Part shown: one piece after another, positions 23,660 to 36,284 of the stretch | Position numbering within the stretch: the first letter of the stretch is position 1 | Layout of the letters: each line of letters starts with the position of its first letter | Assembly (NCBI RefSeq): GCF_051014685.1 | Contig: NW_027478487.1 | Coordinates: forward strand, 62,001 to 126,000 | From: Ptiloglossa arizonensis | Lineage: Eukaryota; Arthropoda; Insecta; Hymenoptera; Colletidae | DNA: 64,000 nucleotides | Direction: 5' to 3' | Position numbers and translations under genes: made by a program | The notes under the pieces: model-generated | Told to the model about the DNA's origin: nothing | The model's database searches: none | The model's input: the letters and a program-made list of their open reading frames with translations, nothing else

Positions 23660-26600
23660 AAAAATTTTTTGCCTTCTCAACCATTTCTTGTCTTCAAACT
23701 CCTATATCTCGCGAACGGATTGACCTAACCCAAAAATTCCTGTTGAGACTGAAAGTAGAAACTCGCCCGATTACAACGGTATGTGTATTTTTTCCCTAGG
23801 CCATTCTGGTTAAGCGTTTGGAGCAGCAGAATTGCGAAAAATTTTTTGCCTTCTCAACCATTTCTTGTCTTCAAACTCCCATATCTCGCGAACGGATTGA
23901 CCTAACCCAAAAATTCCTATTGCATCTGAAAGTAGAAACTCGCCCGATTACAACGGTATGTGTATTTTTTCCCTAGGCCATTCTGGTTAAGCGTTTGGAG
24001 CAGCAGAATTGCGAAAAATTTTTTGCCTTCACAACCATTTCTTGGCTTCAAAGTCCCATATCTCGCGAACGGATTGACCTAACCCAAAAATTCCTATTGC
24101 ATCTGAAAGTAGAAACTCGCCGGATCACAACGGTATGTGTATTTTTTCCCTAGGCCATTCTGGTTAAGCGTTTGGAGCAGCAGAATTGCGAAAAATTTCT
24201 TGCCTTCTCAACCATTTCTTGGCTTCAAACTCCCATATCTCGCGAACGGATTGACCTAACCCAAAAATTCCTATAGCATCTGAAAGTAGAAACTCACCCG
24301 ATTACAACGGTATGTGTATTTTTTCCCTAGGCCATTCTGGTTAAGCGTTTGGAGCAGCAGAATTGCGAAAAATTTTTTGCCTTCTCAACCATTTCTTGGC
24401 TTCAAGCTCCCATATCTCGCGAACGGATTGACCTAACCCAAAAATTCCTATTGCATCTGAAAGTAGAAGCTCGCCCGATTACAACGGTATTTGTATTTTT
24501 TCCCTAGGCCATTCTGGTTCAGCGTTTGGAGCAGCAGAATTGTGAAAAATTTTTTGCCTTCTCTACCATTTCTTGGCTTCAAACTCCCATATCTCGCGAA
24601 CGGATTGACCTAACCCAAAAATTCCTATTGCATCTGAAAGTGGAAACTCGCCCGATTACAACGGTATGTGTATTTTTTCCCTAGGCCATTCTGGTTCAGC
24701 GTTTGGAGCAGCAGAATTGTGAAAAATTTTTTGCCTTCTCTACCATTTCTTGGCTTCAAACTCGCATATCTCGCGAACGGATTGACCTAACCCAAAAATT
24801 CCTATTGCATCTGAAAGTAGAAACTCGCCCGATTACAACGGTATGTGTATTTTTTCCCTAGGCCATTCAGGATAAGCGTTTGGAGCAGCAGAATTGCGAA
24901 AAATTTTTTGCCTTCTCAACCATTTCTTGGCTTGAAACTCCCATATCTCGCGAACGGATTAACCTAACCCAAAAACTCCTTTTGCGTCTGAAAGTAGAAA
25001 CTCGCCCGGTTACAACGGTATGTGTATGTTTTCCCTAGGCCATTCTGGTTAAGCGTTTGGAACAGCAGAATTGCGAAAAATTTTTTGCCTTCTCAACCAT
25101 TTCTTGTCTTCAAACTCCCATATCTCGCGAACGGATTGACCTAACCCAAAAATTCCTATTGCATCTGAAAGTAGAAACTCGCCCGATTACCACGGTATGT
25201 GTATTTTTTCCCTAGGCCATTCTGGTTAAGCGTTTGGAGCAGCAGAATTGTGAAAAATTTTTTGCCTTCTCTACCACTTCTTGGCTTCAAACTCCCATAT
25301 CTCGCGAACGGATTGACCTAACCCAAAAATTCCTATTGCATCTGAAAGTAGAAACTCGCCCGATTACAACGATATGTGTATTTTTTCCCTAGGCCATTCT
25401 GGTTAAGCGTTTGGAGCAGCAGAATTGCGAAAAATTTGTTGCCTTCTCAACCATTTCTTGGTTTCAAACTCCCATATCTCGCGAACGGATTGACCTAACC
25501 CAAAAATTCCTGTTGCGTCTGAAAGTAGAAACTCGCCCGATTACAACGCTATGTGTATTTTTTCCCTAGGCCATTCTGGTTAAGCGTTCGGAGCAGCAGA
25601 ATTGCGAAAAATTTTTTGCCTTCTCAACCATTTCTTGGCTTCAAACTCCCATATCTCGCGAACGGATTGACCTAACCCAAAATTCCTATTGCATCTGAAA
25701 GTAGAAACTCACCCGATTACAACGGTATGTGTATTTTTTCCCTAGGCCATTCTGGTTAAGCGTTTGGAGCAGCAGAATTGCGAAAAATTTTTTGCCTTCT
25801 CAACCATTTCTTGGCTTCAAACTCCCATATCTCGGGAACGGATTGACCTAACCCAAAAATTCCTATTGCATCTGAAAGTAGAAACTCGCCCGATTACAAC
25901 GATATGTGTATTTTTTCCCTAGGCCATTCTGGTTAAGCGTTTGGAGCAGCAGAATTGCGAAAAATTTTTTGCCTTCTCAACCATTTCTTGGCTTCAAACT
26001 CCCATATCTCGCGAACGGATTGACCTAACCCAAAAATTCCTGTTGCGTCTGAAAGTAGAAACTCGCCCGATTACAACGCTATGTGTATTTTTTCCCTAGG
26101 CCATTCTGGTTAAGCGTTTGGAGCAGCAGAAGTGCGAAAAATTTGTTGTCTTCTCAACCATTTCTTAGCTTCAAACTCCTATATCTCGCGAACGGATTGA
26201 CCAAACCCAGACGTTCCTGCTGCGTCTGAAAGTAGAAACTCGCCCGATTACAACGGTATTTGTATTTTTTCCCTAGGCCATTCTGGTTAAGCGTTTGGAG
26301 CAGCAGAATAGCAGAATTGCGAAAAATTTTTTGCCTTCACAACCATTTCTTGGCTTCAAAGTCCCATATCTCGCGAACAGATTGACCTAACCCAAAAATT
26401 CCTGTTGCGTCTGAAAGTAGAAACTCGCCCGATTACAACGATATGTTTATTTTTTCCCTAGGCCATTCTGGTTAAGCGTTTGGAGCAGCAGAAGTGCGAA
26501 AAGTTTGTTGTCTTCTAAACCATTTCTTAGCTTCAAACTCCTATATCTCGCGAACGGATTGACCAAACCCAGACGTTCCTGCTGCGTCTGAAAGTAGAAA

Positions 26601-26668
26601 CTCGCCCGATTACAACGATATGTGTATTTTTTCCCTAGGCCATTCTGGTTAAGCGTTTGGAGCAGCAG
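23660..26668 (+). repeat. 3-kb HOR block, copy 1 (17 monomers)
   Basis: This block is shared with 28453-31461 at a constant offset of 4793 bp. Linked markers are GTTGAGACT (23742, 28535), ACTCCTTTTGCG (24975, 29768), GCGTTCGGAG, the monomer with CCAAAATTCC, and the 8-bp duplication (26302, 31095). Only scattered single-base differences were noticed, such as GTGGAAAC against GTAGAAAC near 24.64 kb and GATATGTTT against GATATGTGT near 26.44 kb. Confidence 0.75.
26302..26317 (+). repeat. 8-bp tandem duplication inside a monomer (lineage marker)
   Basis: AGCAGAAT occurs twice in a row here, making a monomer of about 185 bp. The same duplication is at 27018, 31095, 31457, 32525, 33241 and 35549, and I saw it nowhere else. 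Each copy is followed by CACAACC with AAGTCCC and GAACAGATTG variants, so all seven descend from one event spread by HOR copying. Confidence 0.85.
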
Positions 26669-28452
26669 AATTGCGAAAAATTTTTTGCCTTCTCAACCAT
26701 TTCTTGGCCTCAAACTCCCATATCTCGCGAACGGATTGACCTAACCCAAAAATTCCTGTTGCGTCTGAAAGTAGAAACTCGCCCGATTACAACGCTATGT
26801 GTATTTTTTCCCTAGGCCATTCTGGTTAAGCGTTTGGAGCAGCAGAAGTGCGAAAAATTTGTTGTCTTCTCAACCATTTCTTAGCTTCAAACTCCTATAT
26901 CTCGCGAACGGATTGACCAAACCCAGACGTTCCTGCTGCGTCTGAAAGTAGAAAATCGCCCGATTACAACGGTAGTTGTATTTTTTCCCTAGGCCATTCT
27001 GGTTAAGCGTTTGGAGCAGCAGAATAGCAGAATTGCGAAAAATTTTTTGCCTTCACAACCATTTCTTGGCTTCAAAGTCCCATATCTCGCGAACAGATTG
27101 ACCTAACCCAAAAATTTCTATTGCATCTGAAAGTAGAAACTCGCCCGATTATAACGGTATGTTTTTTTTTCCCTAGGCCATTCTGGTTAAGCGTTTGGAG
27201 CAGCAGAATTGCGAAAAATTTTTTGCCTTCTCAACCATTTCTTGGCTTCAAACTCCCATATCTCGCGAACCGATTGACCTAACCCAAAAATTCCTGTTGC
27301 GTCTGAAAGTAGAAACTCGCCCGGTTACAACGGTATGTGTATTTTTTCCCTAGGCCATTCAGGTTAAGCGTTTAGAGCAGCAGAATTGTGAAAAATTTGT
27401 TGCCTTCTCTACCATTTCTTGGCTTCAAACTCCCATATCTCGCGAACGGATTGATCTAACCCAAAAATTCCTATTGCATCTGAAAGTAGAAACTCGCCCG
27501 ATTACAACGGTATGTGAATTTTTTCCCTAGGCCATTCTGGTTAAGCGTTTGGAGCAGCAGAATTGCGAAAAATTTTTCGCCTTCTCTACCATTTCTTGGC
27601 TTCAAGCTCCCATATCTCGCGAACAGATTGACCTAACCCAAAAATTCCTATTGCATCTGAAAGTAGAAACTCGCCCGATTACAACGGTATTTGTATTTTT
27701 TCCCTAGGCCATTCTGGTTAAGCGTTTGGAGCAGCAGAATTGCGAAAAATTTTTTGCCTTCTCAACCATTTCTTGTCTTCAAACTCCCATATCTCGGGAA
27801 CGGATTGACCTAGCCCAAAAATTCCTATTGCATCTGAAAGTAGAAACTCGCCCGAATACAACGGTATGTGTATTTTTTCCCTAGGCCATTCTGGTTCAGC
27901 GTTTGGAGCAGCAGAATTGTGAAAAAATTTTTGCCTTCTCTACCATTTCTTGGCTTCAAATTCCCATATCTCGCGAACGGATTGACCTAACCCAAAAATT
28001 CCTATTGCATCTGAAAGTAGAAACTCGCCCGATTACAACGGTATGTGTATTTTTTCCCTAGGCCATTCTGGATAAGCGTTTGGTGCAGCAGAATTGCGAA
28101 AAATTTTTGGCCTTCTCAACCATTTCTTGGCTTGAAACTCCCATATCTCGCGAACGGATTGACCTAGCCCAAAAATTCCTATTGCATCTGAAAGTAGAAA
28201 CTCGCCCGATTACAACGGTATATGTATTTTTTCCCTAGGCCATTCTGGTTAAGCATTTGGAGCAGCAGAATTGCGAAAAATTTTTTGCCGTCTCAACCAT
28301 TTCTTGGCATCAAACTCCCATATCTCGCGAACGGATTGACGTAACCCAAAATTTCCTATTGCATCTGCAAGTAGAAACTCCCCCGATGACAACGGTATGT
28401 GTATTTTTTCCCTAGGCCATTCTGGTTAAGCGTTTGGAGCAGCAGAAGTGCG

Positions 28453-31400
28453 AAAAATTTTTTGCCTTCTCAACCATTTCTTGTCTTCAAACTCCTATAT
28501 CTCGCGAACGGATTGACCTAACCCAAAAATTCCTGTTGAGACTGAAAGTAGAAACTCGCCCGATTACAACGGTATGTGTATTTTTTCCCTAGGCCATTCT
28601 GGTTAAGCGTTTGGAGCAGCAGAATTGCGAAAAATTTTTTGCCTTCTCAACCATTTCTTGTCTTCAGACTCCCATATCTCGCGAACGGATTGACCTAACC
28701 CAAAAATTCCTATTGCATCTGAAAGTAGAAACTCGCCCGATTACAACGGTATGTGTATTTTTTCCCTAGGCCATTCTGGTTAAGCGTTTGGAGCAGCAGA
28801 ATTGCGAAAAATTTTTTGCCTTCACAACCATTTCTTGGCTTCAAAGTACCATATCTCGCGAACGGATTGACCTAACCCAAAAATTCCTATTGCATCTGAA
28901 AGTAGAAACTCGCCGGATCACAACGGTATGTGTATTTTTTCCCTAGGCCATTCTGGTTAAGCGTTTGGAGCAGCAGAATTGCGAAAAATTTCTTGCCTTC
29001 TCAACCATTTCTTGGCTTCAAACTCCCATATCTCGCGAACGGATTGACCTAACCCAAAAATTCCTATAGCATCTGAAAGTAGAAACTCACCCGATTACAA
29101 CGGTATGTGTATTTTTTCCCTAGGCCATTCTGGTTAAGCGTTTGGAGCAGCAGAATTGCGAAAAATTTTTTGCCTTCTCAACCATTTCTTGGCTTCAAGC
29201 TCCCATATCTCGCGAACGGATTGACCTAACCCAAAAATTCCTATTGCATCTGAAAGTAGAAGCTCGCCCGATTACAACGGTATTTGTATTTTTTCCCTAG
29301 GCCATTCTGGTTCAACGTTTGGAGCAGCAGAATTGTGAAAAATTTTTTGCCTTCTCTACCATTTCTTGGCTTCAAACTCCCATATCTCGCGAACGGATTG
29401 ACCTAACCCAAAAATTCCTATTGCATCTGAAAGTAGAAACTCGCCCGATTACAACGGTATGTGTATTTTTTCCCTAGGCCATTCTGGTTCAGCGTTTGGA
29501 GCAGCAGAATTGTGAAAAATTTTTTGCCTTCTCTACCATTTCTTGGCTTCAAACTCCCATATCTCGCGAACGGATTGACCTAACCCAAAAATTCCTATTG
29601 CATCTGAAAGTAGAAACTCGCCCGATTACAACGGTATGTGTATTTTTTCCCTAGGCCATTCAGGATAAGCGTTTGGAGCAGCAGAATTGCGAAAAATTTT
29701 TTGCCTTCTCAACCATTTCTTGGCTTGAAACTCCCATATCTCGCGAACGGATTGACCTAACCCAAAAACTCCTTTTGCGTCTGAAAGTAGAAACTCGCCC
29801 GGTTACAACGGTATGTGTATGTTTTCCCTAGGCCATTCTGGTTAAGCGTTTGGAACAGCAGAATTGCGAAAAATTTTTTGCCTTCTCAACCATTTCTTGT
29901 CTTCAAACTCCCATATCTCGCGAACGGATTGACCTAACCCAAAAATTCCTATTGCATCTGAAAGTAGAAACTCGCCCGATTACCACGGTATGTGTATTTT
30001 TTCCCTAGGCCATTCTGGTTAAGCGTTTGGAGCAGCAGAATTGTGAAAAATTTTTTGCCTTCTCTACCACTTCTTGGCTTCAAACTCCCATATCTCGCGA
30101 ACGGATTGACCTAACCCAAAAATTCCTATTGCATCTGAAAGTAGAAACTCGCCCGATTACAACGATATGTGTATTTTTTCCCTAGGCCATTCTGGTTAAG
30201 CGTTTGGAGCAGCAGAATTGCGAAAAATTTGTTGCCTTCTCAACCATTTCTTGGTTTCAAACTCCCATATCTCGCGAACGGATTGACCTAACCCAAAAAT
30301 TCCTGTTGCGTCTGAAAGTAGAAACTCGCCCGATTACAACGCTATGTGTATTTTTTCCCTAGGCCATTCTGGTTAAGCGTTCGGAGCAGCAGAATTGCGA
30401 AAAATTTTTTGCCTTCTCAACCATTTCTTGGCTTCAAACTCCCATATCTCGCGAACGGATTGACCTAACCCAAAATTCCTGTTGCATCTGAAAGTAGAAA
30501 CTCGCCCGATTACAACGGTATGTGTATTTTTTCCCTAGGCCATTCTGGTTAAGCGTTTGGAGCAGCAGAATTGCGAAAAATTTTTTGCCTTCTCAACCAT
30601 TTCTTGGCTTCAAACTCCCATATCTCGGGAACGGATTGACCTAACCCAAAAATTCCTATTGCATCTGAAAGTAGAAACTCGCCCGATTACAACGATATGT
30701 GTATTTTTTCCCTAGGCCATTCTGGTTAAGCGTTTGGAGCAGCAGAATTGCGAAAAATTTTTTGCCTTCTCAACCATTTCTTGGCTTCAAACTCCCATAT
30801 CTCGCGAACGGATTGACCTAACCCAAAAATTCCTGTTGCGTCTGAAAGTAGAAACTCGCCCGATTACAACGCTATGTGTATTTTTTCCCTAGGCCATTCT
30901 GGTTAAGCGTTTGGAGCAGCAGAAGTGCGAAAAATTTGTTGTCTTCTCAACCATTTCTTAGCTTCAAACTCCTATATCTCGCGAACGGATTGACCAAACC
31001 CAGACGTTCCTGCTGCGTCTGAAAGTAGAAACTCGCCCGATTACAACGGTATTTGTATTTTTTCCCTAGGCCATTCTGGTTAAGCGTTTGGAGCAGCAGA
31101 ATAGCAGAATTGCGAAAAATTTTTTGCCTTCACAACCATTTCTTGGCTTCAAAGTCCCATATCTCGCGAACAGATTGACCTAACCCAAAAATTCCTGTTG
31201 CGTCTGAAAGTAGAAACTCGCCCGATTACAACGATATGTGTATTTTTTCCCTAGGCCATTCTGGTTAAGCGTTTGGAGCAGCAGAAGTGCGAAAAGTTTG
31301 TTGTCTTCTAAACCATTTCTTAGCTTCAAACTCCTATATCTCGCGAACGGATTGACCAAACCCAGACGTTCCTGCTGCGTCTGAAAGTAGAAACTCGCCC

Positions 31401-31461
31401 GATTACAACGATATGTGTATTTTTTCCCTAGGCCATTCTGGTTAAGCGTTTGGAGCAGCAG
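28453..31461 (+). repeat. 3-kb HOR block, copy 2 (17 monomers)
   Basis: This is the second copy of the block at 23660-26668. It begins inside a monomer, just after AGCAGAA, where the upstream unit is of a different class (GAAGTGCG followed by the TTTTTTGCC arm), so a chimeric monomer marks the left junction. At its right end it jumps to sequence matching 27017 onward, skipping two monomers present in copy 1. Confidence 0.75.
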
Positions 31462-33580
31462 AATAGCAGAATTGCGAAAAATTTTTTGCCTTCACAACCA
31501 TTTCTTGGCTTCAAAGTCCCATATCTCGCGAACAGATTGACCTAACCCAAAAATTTCTATTGCATCTGAAAGTAGAAACTCGCCCGATTACAACGGTATG
31601 TTTTTTTTTCCCTAGGCCATTCTGGTTAAGCGTTTGGAGCAGCAGAATTGCGAAAAATTTTTTGCCTTCTCAACCATTTCTTGGCTTCAAACTCCCATAT
31701 CTCGCGAACCGATTGACCTAACCCAAAAATTCCTGTTGCGTCTGAAAGTAGAAACTCGCCCGATTACAATGCTATGTGTATTTTTTCCCTAGGCCATTCT
31801 GGTTAAGCGTTCGGAGCAGCAGAATTGCGAAAAATTTTTTGCCTTCTCAACCATTTCTTGGCTTCAAACTCCCATATCTCGCGAACGGATTGACCTAACC
31901 CAAAATTCCTATTGCATCTGAAAGTAGAAACTCGCCCGATTACAACGGTATGTGTATTTTTTCCCTAGGCCATTCTGGTTAAGCGTTTGGAGCAGCAGAA
32001 TTGCGAAAAATTTTTTGCCTTCTCAACCATTTCTTGGCTTCAAACTCCCATATCTCGGGAACGGATTGACCTAACCCAAAAATTCCTATTGCATCTGAAA
32101 GTAGAAACTCGCCCGATTACAACGATATGTGTATTTTTTCCCTAGGCCATTCTGGTTAAGCGTTTGGAGCAACAGAATTGCGAAAAATTTTTTGCCTTCT
32201 CAACCATTTCTTGGCTTCAAACTCCCATATCTCGCGAACGGATTGACCTAACCCAAAAATTCCTGTTGCGTCTGAAAGTAGAAACTCGCCCGATTACAAC
32301 GCTATGTGTATTTTTTCCCTAGGCCATTCTGGTTAAGCGTTTGGAGCAGCAGAAGTGCGAAAAATTTGTTGTCTTCTCAACCATTTCTTAGCTTCAAACT
32401 CCTATATCTCGCGAACGGATTGACCAAACCCAGACGTTCCTGCTGCGTCTGAAAGTAGAAACTCGCCCGATTACAACGGTATTTGTATTTTTTCCCTAGG
32501 CCATTCTGGTTAAGCGTTTGGAGCAGCAGAATAGCAGAATTGCGAAAAATTTTTTGCCTTCACAACCATTTCTTGGCTTCAAAGTCCCATATCTCGCGAA
32601 CAGATTGACCTAACCCAAAAATTCCTGTTGCGTCTGAAAGTAGAAACTCGCCCGATTACAACGATATGTGTATTTTTTCCCTAGGCCATTCTGGTTAAGC
32701 GTTTGGAGCAGCAGAAGTGCGAAAAGTTTGTTGTCTTCTAAACCATTTCTTAGCTTCAAACTCCTATATCTCGCGAACGGATTGACCAAACCCAGACGTT
32801 CCTGCTGCGTCTGAAAGTAGAAACTCGCCCGATTACAACGATATGTGTATTTTTTCCCTAGGCCATTCTGGTTAAGCGTTTGGAGCAGCAGAATTGCGAA
32901 AAATTTTTTGCCTTCTCAACCATTTCTTGGCCTCAAACTCCCATATCTCGCGAACGGATTGACCTAACCCAAAAATTCCTGTTGCGTCTGAAAGTAGAAA
33001 CTCGCCCGATTACAACGCTATGTGTATTTTTTCCCTAGGCCATTCTGGTTAAGCGTTTGGAGCAGCAGAAGTGCGAAAAATTTGTTGTCTTCTCAACCAT
33101 TTCTTAGCTTCAAACTCCTATATCTCGCGAACGGATTGACCAAACCCAGACGTTCCTGCTGCGTCTGAAAGTAGAAAATCGCCCGATTACAACGGTAGTT
33201 GTATTTTTTCCCTAGGCCATTCTGGTTAAGCGTTTGGAGCAGCAGAATAGCAGAATTGCGAAAAATTTTTTGCCTTCACAACCATTTCTTGGCTTCAAAG
33301 TCCCATATCTCGCGAACAGATTGACCTAACCCAAAAATTTCTATTGCATCTGAAAGTAGAAACTCGCCCGATTACAACGGTATGTTTTTTTTTCCCTAGG
33401 CCATTCTGGTTAAGCGTTTGGAGCAGCAGAATTGCGAAAAATTTTTTGCCTTCTCAACCATTTCTTGGCTTCAAACTCCCATATCTCGCGAACCGATTGA
33501 CCTAACCCAAAAATTCCTGTTGCGTCTGAAAGTAGAAACTCGCCCGGTTACAACGGTATGTGTATTTTTTCCCTAGGCCA
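30280..33580 (+). repeat. 8-mer HOR, about 1430-bp period, plus extension
   Basis: Monomers from about 30280 recur from about 31710 at 1430 bp. GCGTTCGGAG is near 30380 and 31810, and the 8-bp duplication is at 31095 and 32525. 1430 equals eight monomers plus two 8-bp duplications minus 2 bp. The right copy extends to about 33580 and matches 25490-27357 at a constant 6223 bp, including the rare GGTAGTTG variant near 26.97 and 33.19 kb. The right copy therefore looks like the fuller descendant of the 25.5-27.4 kb block. Confidence 0.7.
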
Positions 33581-33699
33581 TCCTGGTTAAGCGTTTGGAG
33601 CAGCAGAAGTGCGAAAAATTTTTTGCCTTCTCAACCATTTCTTGTCTTCAAACTCCCATATCTCGCGAACGGATTGACCTAACCCAAAAATTCCTGTTG

Positions 33700-35305
33700 C
33701 GTATGAAAGTAGAAACTCGCCCGATTACAACGGTATTTGTATTTTTTCCCTAGGCCATTCTGGTTAAGCGTTTGGAGCAGCAGAATTGCGAAAAATTTTT
33801 TGCCTTCTCAACCATTTCTTGTCTTCAAACTCCCATATCTCGGGAACGGATTGACCTAGCCCAAAAATTCCTATTGCATCTGAAAGTAGAAACTCGCCCG
33901 ATTACAACGGTATATGTATTTTTTCCCTAGGCCATTCTGGTTAAGCATTTGGAGCAGCAGAATTGCGAAAAATTTTTTGCCGTCTCAACCATTTCTTGGC
34001 TTCAAATTCCCATATCTCGCGAACGGATTGACCTAACCCAAAAATTCCTATTGCATCTGAAAGTAGAAACTCGCCCGATTACAACGGTATGTGTATTTTT
34101 TCCCTAGGCCATTCTGGATAAGCGTTTGGTGCAGCAGAATTGCGAAAAATTTTTGGCCTTCTCAACCATTTCTTGGCTTGAAACTCCCATATCTCGCGAA
34201 CGGATTGACCTAGCCCAAAAATTCCTATTGCATCTGAAAGTAGAAACTCGCCCGATTACAACGGTATATGTATTTTTTCCCTAGGCCATTCTGGTTAAGC
34301 ATTTGGAGCAGCAGAATTGCGAAAAATTTTTTGCCGTCTCAACCATTTCTTGGCATCAAACTCCCATATCTCGCGAACGGATTGACGTAACCCAAAATTT
34401 CCTATTGCATCTGAAAGTAGAAACTCGCCCGATTACAACGGTATGTGAATTTTTTCCCTAGGCCATTCTGGTTAAGCGTTTGGAGCAGCAGAATTGCGAA
34501 AAATTTTTCGCCTTCTCTACCATTTCTTGGCTTCAAGCTCCCATATCTCGCGAACAGATTGACCTAACCCAAAAATTCCTATTGCATCTGAAAGTAGAAA
34601 CTCGCCCGATTACAACGGTATTTGTATTTTTTCCCTAGGCCATTCTGGTTAAGCGTTTGGAGCAGCAGAATTGCGAAAAATTTTTTGCCTTCTCAACCAT
34701 TTCTTGTCTTCAAACTCCCATATCTCGGGAACGGATTGACCTAGCCCAAAAATTCCTATTGCATCTGAAAGTAGAAACTCGCCCGATTACAACGGTATAT
34801 GTATTTTTTCCCTAGGCCATTCTGGTTAAGCATTTGGAGCAGCAGAATTGCGAAAAATTTTTTGCCGTCTCAACCATTTCTTGGCTTCAAATTCCCATAT
34901 CTCGCGAACGGATTGACCTAACCCAAAAATTCCTATTGCATCTGAAAGTAGAAACTCGCCCGATTACAACGGTATGTGTATTTTTTCCCTAGGCCATTCT
35001 GGATAAGCGTTTGGTGCAGCAGAATTGCGAAAAATTTTTGGCCTTCTCAACCATTTCTTGGCTTGAAACTCCCATATCTCGCGAACGGATTGACCTAGCC
35101 CAAAAATTCCTATTGCATCTGAAAGTAGAAACTCGCCCGATTACAACGGTATATGTATTTTTTCCCTAGGCCATTCTGGTTAAGCATTTGGAGCAGCAGA
35201 ATTGCGAAAAATTTTTTGCCGTCTCAACCATTTCTTGGCATCAAACTCCCATATCTCGCGAACGGATTGACGTAACCCAAAATTTCCTATTGCATCTGAA
35301 AGTAG
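33700..35305 (+). repeat. 5-mer HOR, 885-bp period, about 1.8 copies
   Basis: GGTATATG occurs at 33909, 34263, 34794 and 35148. The first and third, and the second and fourth, are each 885 bp apart (five monomers). CTCGGGAAC, GCCGTCTC, CTGGATAAGCG, TTTGGTGCAGC and TTGGCATC variants repeat in the same order. The unmatched part of the period carries GTGAATT and TTCAAGC variants. Confidence 0.75.
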
Positions 35306-36284
35306 AAACTCCCCCGATGACAACGGTATGTGTATTTTTTCCCTAGGCCATTCTGGTTAAGCGTTTGGAGCAGCAGAAGTGCGAAAAATTTGTTGTCTTC
35401 TCAACCATTTCTTAGCTTCAAACTCCTATATCTCGCGAACGGATTGACCAAACCCAGACGTTCCTGCTGCGTCTGAAAGTAGAAACTCGCCCGATTACAA
35501 CGGTATTTGTATTTTTTCCCTAGGCCATTCTGGTTAAGCGTTTGGAGCAGCAGAATAGCAGAATTGCGAAAAATTTTTTGCCTTCACAACCATTTCTTGG
35601 CTTCAAAGTCCCATATCTCGCGAACAGATTGACCTAACCCAAAAATTTCTATTGCATCTGAAAGTAGAAACTCGCCCGATTACAACGGTATGTTTTTTTT
35701 TCCCTAGGCCATTCTGGTTAAGCGTTTGGAGCAGCAGAATTGCGAAAAATTTTTTGCCTTCTCAACCATTTCTTGGCTTCAAACTCCCATATCTCGCGAA
35801 CGGATTGACCTAACCCAAAAATTCCTGTTGCGTCTGAAAGTAGAAACTCGCCCGGTTACAACGGTATGTGTATTTTTTCCCTAGGCCATTCAGGTTAAGC
35901 GTTTAGAGCAGCAGAATTGTGAAAAATTTGTTGCCTACTCTACCATTTCTTGGCTTCAAACTCCCATATCTCGCGAACGGATTGATCTAACCCAAAAATT
36001 CCTATTGCATCTGAAAGTAGAAACTCGCCCGATTACAACGGTATGTGAATTTTTTCCCTAGGCCATTCTGGTTAAGCGTTTGGAGCAGCAGAATTGCGAA
36101 AAATTTTTCGCCTTCTCTACCATTTCTTGGCTTCAAGCTCCCATATCTCGCGAACAGATTGACCTAACCCAAAAATTCCTATTGCATCTGAAAGTAGAAA
36201 CTCGCCCGATTACAACGGTATTTGTATTTTTTCCCTAGGCCATTCTGGTTAAGCGTTTGGAGCAGCAGAATTGCGAAAAATTTT

